From CAYVLA01 sp964549615 [NCBI: uncultured Thermococci archaeon] (GTDB lineage: Archaea; CAYQAE01; CAYVLA01), in contig CAZJVP010000078.1 in assembly GCA_964549615.1 (NCBI GenBank), positions 1 through 48,333 on the forward strand: DNA of 48,333 nt. The letters run 5' to 3'. The position numbers and the translations under genes are program-made. The notes under the pieces were generated by a model. It was not told the origin of the DNA. It was given only the letters and a program-made list of their open reading frames with translations, and ran no database searches. Below are positions 8,690-16,220 of this stretch, piece after piece; the stretch's first letter is position 1, and each line of letters begins with the position of its first letter.

Positions 8690-9376
8690 TCAGAGCCTTA
8701 GGGCATGGAATATGAGGAGGCCCCCCATGACGGCCAACACCATTCCTGCAGCTGCGTTCACCGCCTTATGGTTGCGCTTGAACCAGTCCAGGGTCCCAAG
8801 GACGCGATTGTAAAGGACCCCTGTCAGGAGGAATGGAATCCCCAGACCCACCGAGTATGCGGAAAGGAGCGTCACACCTTTGCCCAAGGAACCGCTTGCT
8901 GCTGCGTAGGCCAGCACGGACGACAGCACGGGTCCCACGCACGGCGTCCAGCCCAAAGCGAAGGCCGCGCCCGTCACGAGGGCCGCGAAAGGCCCCAGAG
9001 GGGAAAGGGCCGCGGGGAGGTTTATCCTCCTGACCGTGCTCAGAGGCGGGATTCTGATCAAGCCGGAGACGAAAAGCCCCATGATGACGACGAGGGTCCC
9101 GAGCACGCCGTTCAGAAGCCTTCTTCCGCGAACGAACCACTGGCCTAGGGTTGACGCGGTCGCGCCCATGAGGACGAACACCAGGGAGAATCCGAGGACG
9201 AAGAGGCCGCACTTAAGGAGCGTGCCTTCGGATCCGCCTCTCTCGTGCAATTGTTGGGTAGTCAGCCCCGTGACTATGGAGAGGTAGGCCGGAATGAGGG
9301 GAAGCACGCAGGGCGAAAGGAAGGATATGACGCCGGCAGCTAGCGCTGCGAGGATGCCGACATCTCCCATCGCCAT
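8690..9376 (-). CDS. ccdA: CcdA/DsbD-type transmembrane thiol-disulfide electron carrier
   Basis: A 228-aa, six-helix membrane protein that passes reducing equivalents from cytoplasmic thioredoxin across the membrane. Both signature cysteine motifs are present: FLSPCVLPLIPAY in the first helix and GWTPCVGPVL in the fourth. Length and the LSAYSVGLGIPFLL segment match the CcdA family. No cytochrome-c maturation genes lie nearby, so the recipient is unknown. The ATG at 9376 is about 29 nt from a TATA box at 9402-9409, so the mRNA is probably leaderless. Confidence 0.93.
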   Translation of the reverse strand: MAMGDVGILAALAAGVISFLSPCVLPLIPAYLSIVTGLTTQQLHERGGSEGTLLKCGLFVLGFSLVFVLMGATASTLGQWFVRGRRLLNGVLGTLVVIMGLFVSGLIRIPPLSTVRRINLPAALSPLGPFAALVTGAAFALGWTPCVGPVLSSVLAYAAASGSLGKGVTLLSAYSVGLGIPFLLTGVLYNRVLGTLDWFKRNHKAVNAAAGMVLAVMGGLLIFHALRL

Positions 9377-9401
9377 GCAGTTGGCACGAAGATGTAGCGC
9401 T

Positions 9402-9409
9402 GAAATATG
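9402..9409 (-). promoter_or_regulatory. TATA box for ccdA
   Basis: Minus-strand GACATATTTCAG, about 29 nt upstream of the ccdA ATG. A separate plus-strand AGAAATATC at about 9450-9458 precedes the divergent coiled-coil gene. Confidence 0.45.
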
Positions 9410-9494
9410 TCAGCTGGAAAAGCGGGGTTCGTAGTCGTTACGGGGTGTAAGAAATATCAGTCGGTTCCTCGGCACAGATCGAGGCGGTGGTTGG

Positions 9495-10127
9495 ATGACT
9501 GAGGAGCTCCCTGCCAAGTTGAAGGGCAAGACGGCCGTAGAAGTGGAGGGGTCCATGCTCGGGGTGATCGAGGAGGTCGAGCCCCAGATCAAGGAGGGGG
9601 GCATAATCTTCAAGGTAAGCATTGTGCCGACCGGCAACTATTTCCGAGGCAAGTCCTCTTTCGTCTCGCGCAAGGTCAAGTACCTTTCTGCCAGGGACAT
9701 CCTGAGCGTGGGAAAGGACTGCGTCATAATCAGTTATGGTAGGATACCTCCCTTGGGCGAGATAGACGGCCTACTTGAGATCGCACGCAAGCACCAGAGC
9801 CTGAGCAACGACCTGGAGAACCTGCGCAGGGAATACCTCAGCAAACTGGAGGAGAACAAGCGGATGGCCCAGGATCTCGAGCTTGCCAAGGAGAAGGCAA
9901 GCAGGCTCGCTCGGATGGAGGAGGAATACGAGACCCTGAAGGAGACGGTGATAGAGCAGGAGGGAAAGCTGAAGATCGCCCGCGACTACGTCGGGGTCAT
10001 GGAGGAGCTTGAGAACATGATAAGGGCCCTGAGGGACGACATCAAGGGAATGGAGGACATCGAGAAGGTCGTCAGGGCCATAGTCAACGAGGAACTCGAC
10101 GCGAGGGGGCTCAGGAAGACCTACTAG
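9495..10127 (+). CDS. PRC-barrel-like coiled-coil protein, function unknown
   Basis: Unrecognised 210-aa protein. Residues 1-85 form a small beta-rich domain (TAVEVEGSMLGVIEEVEP, SFVSRKVKYLSARDILSVG) resembling a PRC-barrel. Residues 90-200 are a long charged coiled coil (LENLRREYLSKLEENKRMAQ). No membrane helix or signal is present, so it is likely a cytoplasmic scaffold. The ATG at 9495 is preceded by an SD-like GAGGCGGTGG and a TATA box near 9455. Its stop codon shares CTAG with the convergent Sec61 beta gene. Confidence 0.75.
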   Translation: MTEELPAKLKGKTAVEVEGSMLGVIEEVEPQIKEGGIIFKVSIVPTGNYFRGKSSFVSRKVKYLSARDILSVGKDCVIISYGRIPPLGEIDGLLEIARKHQSLSNDLENLRREYLSKLEENKRMAQDLELAKEKASRLARMEEEYETLKETVIEQEGKLKIARDYVGVMEELENMIRALRDDIKGMEDIEKVVRAIVNEELDARGLRKTY

Positions 10128-10297
10128 CCAGCTGGCCTAAAGACGTGCAACAGGGCCACGAGGAAGGCGATGACGATGCAAGCAGCGATGACGACCTGGG
10201 GGCTGAGTTTCACCCCGCGGGCCTCCTCGTCGAAGAAGCGCATGAGGCCTGCGCCGGTCGGTGGCAACCTGCCCTCCTGTCTGGATCTCTTGGCCAT
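10124..10297 (-). CDS. secG: Preprotein translocase subunit Sec61 beta (archaeal SecG)
   Basis: A small 57-aa gene. It translates as MAKRSRQEGRLPPTGAGLMR, then FFDEEARGVKLSPQ and a single membrane helix VVIAACIVIAFLVALL. This is the archaeal Sec61 beta pattern: basic N-terminus, the Gly-Leu-Met-Arg-Phe-Phe/Asp-Glu-Glu motif, and a C-terminal tail anchor. It is the third, non-essential subunit of the SecYE translocon. The ATG at 10297 lies 27 nt from a strong TATA box, so it is leaderless. Its TAG overlaps that of the coiled-coil gene. Confidence 0.93.
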   Translation of the reverse strand: MAKRSRQEGRLPPTGAGLMRFFDEEARGVKLSPQVVIAACIVIAFLVALLHVFRPAG

Positions 10298-10318
10298 TGA
10301 AGTCGCTTCGCGCAGAAA

Positions 10319-10328
10319 ATTTATTAAA
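10319..10328 (-). promoter_or_regulatory. TATA box for Sec61 beta
   Basis: Minus-strand GATTTAATAAATTTT, one of the clearest TATA boxes in the window, centred 27 nt upstream of the Sec61 beta ATG. Read on the plus strand (TTTATTAAATC) it is also about 30 nt upstream of tRNA-Gly, so it may serve both. Confidence 0.6.
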
Positions 10329-10355
10329 TCTTTTTCAGTCGTCTGAGGTCCCCAG

Positions 10356-10447
10356 GCGGCCGTGGTCTAGTCCGGTTAGGACATGAGCTTCCCATTCTCC
10401 GGAGGAGAGAGCTCATTGCCCGGGTTCAAATCCCGGCGGCCGCACCA
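10356..10447 (+). tRNA. tRNA-Gly(CCC) with 15-nt canonical intron, CCA encoded
   Basis: Acceptor GCGGCCG (10356-10362) pairs with CGGCCGC (10437-10443), discriminator A at 10444, and CCA is encoded at 10445-10447. The anticodon stem is TGAGC/GCTCA, with T-T-C-C-C-A then a 15-nt insertion (10395-10409) then A. Anticodon CCC is 10391-10393, so the intron sits at the canonical 37/38 site. The intron holds the self-complementary CTCCGGAG. The T arm CCGGG-TTCAAAT-CCCGG is normal. Confidence 0.95.
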
Positions 10448-10851
10448 TTCCACGAAAGTCTCTTGATGCCTTTCGCCCCTTCTGGGTCAGGTGCAGGCCG
10501 TAGCCTGGGAATAACAGATGGATCAAAGCCCAGGTTGAGATGATCGCGGCTGGGATCTTTTTCCTTGCCTGTGGCTGGGCGACGGGTAGCTGGGTCGCGC
10601 TATGGAGGCGAGGATCCACTTGGGTAACTTGTTCAGGAAAACGGAGTCTGAAGAGCTCGGACATCTCGTCAGGTTGCTGTTCCGCCTTCGCCAAGAACGC
10701 CGGGCGCTCAAGACCGAAGGGGAAAGGCCTAGATGGGGGCAGCGCGTTCCAGCCAGGCTGGAGTTCTTGCCCCGTGCTTCCCGCGGACCTACCATGCAGA
10801 GTTCGTCTGAGGCCCAAACCCCGACAAGATCCTTGCAAACCCTTCCTGGCC
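10448..10851. other. Intergenic region after tRNA-Gly, no supported gene
   Basis: About 400 bases downstream of tRNA-Gly. Several frames are open on both strands, as expected in GC-rich DNA. The plus-strand frame from 10602 (ATGGAGGCGAGG, with EELGHLVRLLFRLRQERR) is the most protein-like but lacks a convincing start signal. The minus-strand frame ends antisense to the tRNA. I see no integrase, no repeat of the tRNA 3' end and no hairpin array. It may be a decayed gene. Confidence 0.3.
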
Positions 10852-11715
10852 CTAGACGGACCCGAGCAGGAAACCCAGCAGGCCTATCGTCAGCGCAACG
10901 AGGCTCATGCGCCTCAACAGTGTGGCTTCCTCAGGTTTGGAAAGCCGCAGGGCTCTGACGGTCACGTACATGAGGATAAAGTCGGCGACAAGGACCGGTA
11001 CCATGTAGGCAATGTTGCGGTGGTAAGACCCGGACGCCCTTGAAAGGAAGGGTACCGGGCTCAACGATATCGCTGCCAACGTGCAGAGCGCCGATACCCT
11101 CGCTGCGTAGGGGATGCCCTTTGTGCGCGCCACTGTCTTGGTTCCCCTCACGGAATCGCCTTCGTAGTCCATTATCCCCTTCAGAACCTCCCTGCCCACG
11201 CCGGCTAGGAAGGCGATCGAGGAGAGCACCAGGATGGCAACGGGCATTACGCCTCCCGCTGCGACCGATCCGTAGATGAACGGTATGGCCATCGTGGATG
11301 CGATGAAGAGATTTCCGGGCAGTCCCGTGTCTTTCAGGCGGAAGTTGTAGCCTAGAGCGAACGCTGAGAAGAGGACCGCGATCAAGAAGCACCCAACATT
11401 GATGGCCGAGCAGAGCAAAAGACCGACCGGAAAACCCGTCAGAAAGACCAATCTTGCCTCCCCGGGCGATAAATCCCCCCTGACGAGCGGACGGTCGAGC
11501 CTCCGACCTTTCATGTCACCCTCCCTGTCGCAGTAGTCATTCATGGCGAACGTCGACGCGCCCAGCATGAAGGGTCCCCAGAAGCCAAGGACAGCCTGGC
11601 GAAGGGGAGGAGCCCCACCAAGTGAGACGATCTCTCCGACGATGACCCCGGCGCCGAGCATGATCTGATTGGGCACGATCCTCATCAGGTCGAGGTATGC
11701 CCTTGCCTTTCGCAT
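10852..11715 (-). CDS. Digeranylgeranylglyceryl phosphate synthase (UbiA family)
   Basis: Second prenyl transfer of archaeal lipid synthesis: adds geranylgeranyl to GGGP to give DGGGP at the membrane. A 287-aa, multi-helix UbiA protein with the first Asp-rich motif MNDYCDREGDMKGRRLDRP and the second KGIMDYEGDSVRGTKTVA. Position directly downstream of GGGP synthase supports the lipid role over quinone or heme prenylation. The ATG at 11715 has its own TATA box (11743-11750) overlapping the end of the upstream gene, so the two genes are adjacent but probably transcribed separately. Confidence 0.93.
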   Translation of the reverse strand: MRKARAYLDLMRIVPNQIMLGAGVIVGEIVSLGGAPPLRQAVLGFWGPFMLGASTFAMNDYCDREGDMKGRRLDRPLVRGDLSPGEARLVFLTGFPVGLLLCSAINVGCFLIAVLFSAFALGYNFRLKDTGLPGNLFIASTMAIPFIYGSVAAGGVMPVAILVLSSIAFLAGVGREVLKGIMDYEGDSVRGTKTVARTKGIPYAARVSALCTLAAISLSPVPFLSRASGSYHRNIAYMVPVLVADFILMYVTVRALRLSKPEEATLLRRMSLVALTIGLLGFLLGSV

Positions 11716-11742
11716 CTTGCTGCACTAGCCTGGCTCGGACCC

Positions 11743-11750
11743 ATATATAT
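11743..11750 (-). promoter_or_regulatory. TATA box for the UbiA-type gene
   Basis: Minus-strand ATATATATGG, about 32 nt upstream of the ATG at 11715, predicting a leader of only a few bases. It touches the stop codon of the GGGP synthase gene. Confidence 0.5.
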
Positions 11751-12508
11751 CATTTGGCGGCTGGCGGTGCCCCGGACCTTAGGTATTCGATCACGGCCGC
11801 GACACGCCTGTTCGCCCCACTATCCTCCTCCACCGCACTACCCTGGACGACGATGTCCGCCCCGGCGTCGGCGACCAGCCTCGCATCTTCGACCGTCCGC
11901 ACGCCTCCGCCCACGATCAAAGGTATCTTGACCGAGTCCTTCACCGCCTCGATCAGCTTGGCAGGCACCGGCCTCTCGGCCCCAGATCCAGCCTCCAGGT
12001 ATACGCACTTCATTCCGAAGAACTCGGCGACCATCGCGTAGGCGCTCGCCAGGTCAGGCCTATCGCGGGGGATGAGTCTCGCCCTGCCCAGCCTGCCCAC
12101 GGTCTGGCCGGGCTCCACGATGATGTATCCCACCGATATCACCTCTACGCCCAGCTTCTTCAGGATCCTCGCGCTCTGCGCGTGGGCCCCCGTTATGAAG
12201 TACGGGTCCCTGGAGTTGAGAAGGCTGATGTAGAACACCGCGTCAGCCTTGTCGGTCAGTCCCTTGGGCGACCCGGGGAAGAGTATCGTGGGGATCGTGC
12301 ACCGTTCCCTTACTGCCTGGCAGGTCTTCTCAACGACCGATCCGTCCGTCGCAGTGGATCCGCCGATCATTATGCCGTCGGTGCCCGCCCTCTCGGCCTC
12401 GCAGGCAATTCGGCCCGCGACCAGTGGAGGCTGTTTGTCGGGATCGATGAGCGTCAGGTGAGCTTTTCTCGCCTCGATCGTTTTCAGCAGCCTTTCGTAG
12501 ACCAACAT
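11750..12508 (-). CDS. Geranylgeranylglyceryl phosphate synthase
   Basis: Joins sn-glycerol-1-phosphate to geranylgeranyl diphosphate, the first committed step of archaeal ether lipids. A 252-aa TIM barrel with HLTLIDPDK at strand 1, GIMIGGSTATD, the lipid-tunnel segment LFPGSPKGLTDKADAVFYIS, YLEAGSGAERPV, the phosphate loop IVGGGVRTVEDA and VVQGSAVEED. Length and motifs fit archaeal GGGPS rather than bacterial PcrB. The ATG at 12508 is about 31 nt from the TATA box TAATATAAG at 12535-12543. Confidence 0.96.
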   Translation of the reverse strand: MLVYERLLKTIEARKAHLTLIDPDKQPPLVAGRIACEAERAGTDGIMIGGSTATDGSVVEKTCQAVRERCTIPTILFPGSPKGLTDKADAVFYISLLNSRDPYFITGAHAQSARILKKLGVEVISVGYIIVEPGQTVGRLGRARLIPRDRPDLASAYAMVAEFFGMKCVYLEAGSGAERPVPAKLIEAVKDSVKIPLIVGGGVRTVEDARLVADAGADIVVQGSAVEEDSGANRRVAAVIEYLRSGAPPAAK

Positions 12509-12604
12509 CGCGACTTCTTTCCATGGGAGGCCGGTAATATAAGGGTTCCCTGGGAAGGCTTCGGTCTCATGAGCACCGGCGAAAGACGGATTGCGAGCGG
12601 GCGA

Positions 12605-13723
12605 TCATTCCACCAGCCTGTAAAGGGTATCCCTCTGGACAGGGTCCCTTCCGAGGTCCGTGATCAGCTGCCTTATCTCGGCAGGCGTCATCGACGTGCC
12701 CGAGCATGCTCCAGCGCTCCTGGAGATGTTCTCCTCCATCAAGGTTCCGCCGAAGTCGTTTGCCCCGCAGGTCAGGGCAACTTGGGCAAGCTTCCTGCCC
12801 ATCTTGACCCAGGAAACTTGGATGTTGGGAAGGATCGAACCGAACGTGAGCCTCGCCGCCGCGATGACCCTCATGTCGTCCGCGCCCGACGGTCCGCCGG
12901 GGAGGAACGCTGATATGGGCGAAGTCCCGTGCACGAAGGGCAGTGGAACGAATTCGGTGAATCCGTGCGTGGTTTCCTGGATCGTGCGGATCCTCACCAG
13001 GTGTTGCGCCCTCTCTGCGAGGGTTTCGACGGTTCCGTACATCATCGTGCTGGTAGTCGGAATCCCCATCCGGTGTGCGGTGACAATTATCTCCTCCCAC
13101 CTGTCCGAAGAGATCTTGTTCGGGCAGATGATCCTCCTGACCCTATCCACGAGGATCTCGGCGGCGGTGCCCGGGATGCTGTCGAGCCCGGACTCGGCCA
13201 GGATGGTGAGGGTCTCCTTGGTCGAAAGACCGGCCTTCCGAGCGACGTGGTCAATCTCCATAGGAGAAAAACCGTGGACGTGGACCCCCGGCATCTCCTC
13301 CTTCACGGTCCGAAGCAGGTCCACTAGGTACGCGATGTCCGTCTGCGGGTTGATGCCCCCCTGGATGCAAACCTCGGTCGCACCGAAGGCTCTGGCCCCT
13401 CTCACTTTGTGCCGGACCTGTTCCATGTTGAGCAGGTATGCATCCGGGTCCGCGGGATCGCGGGCAAAGCCGCAGAAAGCGCACCTGCAGCTGCACACGT
13501 TGGTGAAGTTAATGTTGCGATTCACAACGTAGGTCACGACGTTGCCGACGATCCTATCCCGCAGGGCATCCGCGGCAAGGCACAGGATGGAGAACTCCCG
13601 GCCTTTGGCCCTCAGCAGGGTTTCCACCTCGGAGGCTCGCAGGCGCTCACCAGCAAGTCCTCGGAGGACGGCCTCCTTGAAAGCAGGATCGATCTGGGGT
13701 AGCTCGCCTATGTCGAGAGCCAT
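12605..13723 (-). CDS. cofH: FO synthase subunit CofH (radical SAM)
   Basis: With CofG it makes FO, the deazaflavin core of coenzyme F420; CofH couples tyrosine to 5-amino-6-ribitylaminouracil. The radical SAM motif is CSCRCAFCGF after NRNINFTN, followed by VCIQGGINPQTD and HGFSPMEI, all typical of CofH. The frame extends to 13762, but the ATG at 13723 has an SD (GAGGAGG) and gives 372 aa, normal for CofH. It overlaps the 3' end of cofG and is the last gene of the flavin operon; the substrate comes from the upstream genes. Confidence 0.96.
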   Translation of the reverse strand: MALDIGELPQIDPAFKEAVLRGLAGERLRASEVETLLRAKGREFSILCLAADALRDRIVGNVVTYVVNRNINFTNVCSCRCAFCGFARDPADPDAYLLNMEQVRHKVRGARAFGATEVCIQGGINPQTDIAYLVDLLRTVKEEMPGVHVHGFSPMEIDHVARKAGLSTKETLTILAESGLDSIPGTAAEILVDRVRRIICPNKISSDRWEEIIVTAHRMGIPTTSTMMYGTVETLAERAQHLVRIRTIQETTHGFTEFVPLPFVHGTSPISAFLPGGPSGADDMRVIAAARLTFGSILPNIQVSWVKMGRKLAQVALTCGANDFGGTLMEENISRSAGACSGTSMTPAEIRQLITDLGRDPVQRDTLYRLVE

Positions 13724-14877
13724 AGACCCTCCTCGCGAAGGGTTTCCATCTTCGAGATCCACGTTCTTGCCCTGGCCAGAATCCGAGGCGACAAGAACTC
13801 GGGCCGCACAAATGTCGGGTAAACTGGCGGCCGCATGTGCAGGCGCAGCCCCATCGAGGAAACCCTCTTAAAGATTTCTTCCTCTCGACACCACGCCGCT
13901 TCAGGGTTTATGTAGTCCGGGGTGAGCGGGGACAGCCCTCCGAGGTCGTTGGCTCCCGCGTTGAGGAAGGCTTCGAATTCCGGCTCTATGTTCGGCGGCA
14001 CCTGGAGGTTCATGGATGGCCCAAAGATCAGCCTGGCGACCGAGAATATGTTGAGCATCAGGTCCGTCGAGGGGGGGCAGGCGGACGCCATGGGGGTCCC
14101 GGGTTTGGGGACGAACCTTTGAATGATTATTTCCTGAATATGGCCGAACCTGTCCTGTATCGACTTCAGGACCATCAGCGAGCGGACGATTTCGCGTTCG
14201 GTCTGCCCTATCCCTATGAGAAGGCCGGTGGTAAACGGAATTCTAAGCTTGCCAGCCTCCTCGATGGTTCGGATTCTTCGTCCCGGATTCTTGCCCGGAG
14301 ACCCTTCGTGCGGCATCCCTTTTCCGCCAAGCCTTGGGCTCGCATCCTCGAGCATCAGGCCGAGGCTTGCGTTCGTCTCCTTCAATCTCTCAAGCTCATC
14401 CGGATCGAGCACGCCCACGTTCGTGTGGGGCAGGAGCCCGGTCTCGTCAAGCGTCTTCTCGCAAAGCCATGCAACATAATCCGGCGTTGAACGAAAGCCC
14501 TGGCCTTTCAAGAAGGCTCGGGCCCGCGGGTAAACGTGCTCTGGCCTCTCCCCAGACATGAAAAGTGCCTCGCAGCAACCCAGCTCTTGGGCCCTAGAGA
14601 GCGTCCGGGAAATCTCCGGCCAGCCCAGGAAACTCCCGGCATCGCTTCTAAAGCCGCAGTAATGGCACCGGTTCCTGCACAGGTTTGTCACCGGGATCGT
14701 GACGTTCCGAGAGAAGGTGACGGCCCTCCCGGTCCGGTCCTTGGCGATTTGACGAAGCCTGTCGTGTGCCGGGTGCGGCAATGTTAGTAGAAATTCAGCC
14801 TCGTCTTCGCTGGGGGGTTCCTTCCCAAGCCTGTTCCAGTCAATGGTTGGCTGAGGATGAGCTTGCTCGGATCTCAT
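13708..14877 (-). CDS. cofG: FO synthase subunit CofG (radical SAM)
   Basis: Radical SAM enzyme that closes the deazaflavin ring in FO synthesis after CofH. The cluster motif is CRNRCHYCGF, preceded by RNVTIPVTNL; later GEAL-like segments (ALFMSGERPEHVY), HTNVGVLD, TTGLLIGIGQTE and NDLGGLSPLTPDYINPE match CofG. The ATG at 14877 (SD GGAGAG) gives 389 aa. It overlaps arfB by 38 nt upstream and cofH by 16 nt downstream, so the three are translationally linked. Confidence 0.95.
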   Translation of the reverse strand: MRSEQAHPQPTIDWNRLGKEPPSEDEAEFLLTLPHPAHDRLRQIAKDRTGRAVTFSRNVTIPVTNLCRNRCHYCGFRSDAGSFLGWPEISRTLSRAQELGCCEALFMSGERPEHVYPRARAFLKGQGFRSTPDYVAWLCEKTLDETGLLPHTNVGVLDPDELERLKETNASLGLMLEDASPRLGGKGMPHEGSPGKNPGRRIRTIEEAGKLRIPFTTGLLIGIGQTEREIVRSLMVLKSIQDRFGHIQEIIIQRFVPKPGTPMASACPPSTDLMLNIFSVARLIFGPSMNLQVPPNIEPEFEAFLNAGANDLGGLSPLTPDYINPEAAWCREEEIFKRVSSMGLRLHMRPPVYPTFVRPEFLSPRILARARTWISKMETLREEGLWLST

Positions 14878-15562
14878 CAATGATCTCTCCTAGCCTCGCA
14901 ACCGAGGCCTCGAAGAAGGCCTTTCCCTTCTGCTCGGACGCAAACGCGGCTCCGCCGAAGGAGCCGACCGAGGTCAGTTCCTCGGAGCGCCAACCCCTTA
15001 GGTAAGCCTTCCCGCCCTTGATGGAGATGCTCTCCCTCGGTCCATTGTCGGACGGGCGTACGAGGCTGGGTCCTATGAAAAGCATCATCGATGTCTCGAA
15101 CTCCCCAGCGTGCTCCATTCCAAGCTCGCTCTGACCTGTCGCTGCCAGCATGGTGTCGTGCATGACCCTCCAGAAGTGGATAGGGGTTACATTCCGTCTT
15201 TGCATCTCCCTCACGAGCGCTTCCAATGCGGGGGAGTTGCCCCCGTGGAAGTTCACGATGTAGATTCGCTTGAACCATCTTCCGAGGCAAGCGACCGTTC
15301 CCTCGACCAGGTCTAGGAAGACCTTCATCCCGATGTCGATCGTGCCGGGGAAGTTGGCGTGTTCGGGCGAGAATGGGAGTGAGAGGGTGGGGCAGACCGC
15401 CATCCGCTTCCTCGCGGCAACCTCGTCGCAGACCGTTTCGGCTATCAGGCTGTCCGTTCCGAGCGGAAGATGGCGCCCGTGCTGCTCAGTGCTTCCTACC
15501 GGAAAGATGACTTCTTCGAATTCGCCCACCTGCTCGCAACTCATCTCCGAGAGCCTACCCAT
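14840..15562 (-). CDS. arfB: Creatininase-family formamide hydrolase ArfB
   Basis: ArfB removes formate from the FAPy nucleotide made by GTP cyclohydrolase III, an early step of archaeal riboflavin and F420 synthesis. The creatininase-fold metal site is complete: PVGSTEQHGRHLPLGTDSL, YIVNFHGGNSP and MEHAGEFETSMM. Family members include other amidohydrolases, but the place between arfC and cofG makes ArfB the clear choice. The ATG at 15562 with SD AGGTGG is preferred; a GTG at 15571 is possible. GTP cyclohydrolase III (arfA) is not in this window. Confidence 0.9.
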   Translation of the reverse strand: MGRLSEMSCEQVGEFEEVIFPVGSTEQHGRHLPLGTDSLIAETVCDEVAARKRMAVCPTLSLPFSPEHANFPGTIDIGMKVFLDLVEGTVACLGRWFKRIYIVNFHGGNSPALEALVREMQRRNVTPIHFWRVMHDTMLAATGQSELGMEHAGEFETSMMLFIGPSLVRPSDNGPRESISIKGGKAYLRGWRSEELTSVGSFGGAAFASEQKGKAFFEASVARLGEIIDEIRASSSSANH

Positions 15563-16220
15563 TCTTGCCACCTTTCACCTTGAACGTCAATACCACGTCT
15601 TCGCCGCACCTTGCGACGTCGCAGAGATCGAGCCTGAATGCTTCCTCGATCCTTGAGATCCCATCCCCCTCCACCAACGTGACTGCATCGCGGCCGCCGA
15701 TAACCAGCGGCGCTATTGCGATCGATATCTCGTCAACCAGCCCGGCCTCCAACATGCTCCAGTTGAGATTGCCCCCGCCCTCAAGAAGGATCCGTCTCAG
15801 TCCCCTCTTATGCAGCTCGCTCAGAAGTTGATTCAGGTTCACCTTGGACTCCCCCACGATTATCACCTCGGCCTTACCTGAGAGCTCCCCGATCCTCAGT
15901 GGATCCGCCCTCTTTGAGGCCGCGATGATGATCTTGCCAGGGAAGCGGAATATCCTTGCATTCGAAGGGGTCCGAAGCGAGCTGTCCACGACTATCCTCG
16001 CGGGCGGGGCCCCGGCTCGGGCCGTCTTGAGCCTCAGCGACGGATCGTCGGCGAGGAGGGTGTTTATTCCTATCATTATGCCGTCCACGGAGGCCCTGAG
16101 CTTCTGAGTTCTCTCAAGATCCTCCGGGCACGAGATCCTAGCTCTCCCCGCCTTGGTCGCTATCTTTCCGTCTAGGCTCATTGCGGCGTTGAGGATGACG
16201 TATGGCCTGTCCAGCGTCAT
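15555..16220 (-). CDS. arfC: 2,5-diamino-6-(ribosylamino)pyrimidinone 5'-phosphate reductase
   Basis: NADPH-dependent reduction of the ribosyl to the ribityl side chain in archaeal riboflavin synthesis. A RibD C-terminal-type reductase: NAAMSLDGKIATKAGRARIS, DGIMIGINTLLADDPSLRLK, RIVVDSSLRTP and LLEGGGNLNWSML. A longer open frame exists upstream, but the ATG at 16220 has a strong SD (GGAAAGGAGG) and overlaps the upstream stop as ATGA, giving 221 aa. No deaminase domain is fused, as usual in archaea, so the next deamination needs another enzyme. Confidence 0.95.
   Translation of the reverse strand: MTLDRPYVILNAAMSLDGKIATKAGRARISCPEDLERTQKLRASVDGIMIGINTLLADDPSLRLKTARAGAPPARIVVDSSLRTPSNARIFRFPGKIIIAASKRADPLRIGELSGKAEVIIVGESKVNLNQLLSELHKRGLRRILLEGGGNLNWSMLEAGLVDEISIAIAPLVIGGRDAVTLVEGDGISRIEEAFRLDLCDVARCGEDVVLTFKVKGGKNG

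Noticed and set aside
10413-10838. Minus-strand 141-codon ORF ending over tRNA-Gly
   Set aside because: The end RPPGFEPGQ is the usual artefact of translating a tRNA antisense; the rest shows no family motif.
10356-10851. Integrated element at tRNA-Gly
   Set aside because: The unexplained 400 bases suggested it, but I see no integrase and no repeat of the tRNA 3' end elsewhere in the window.
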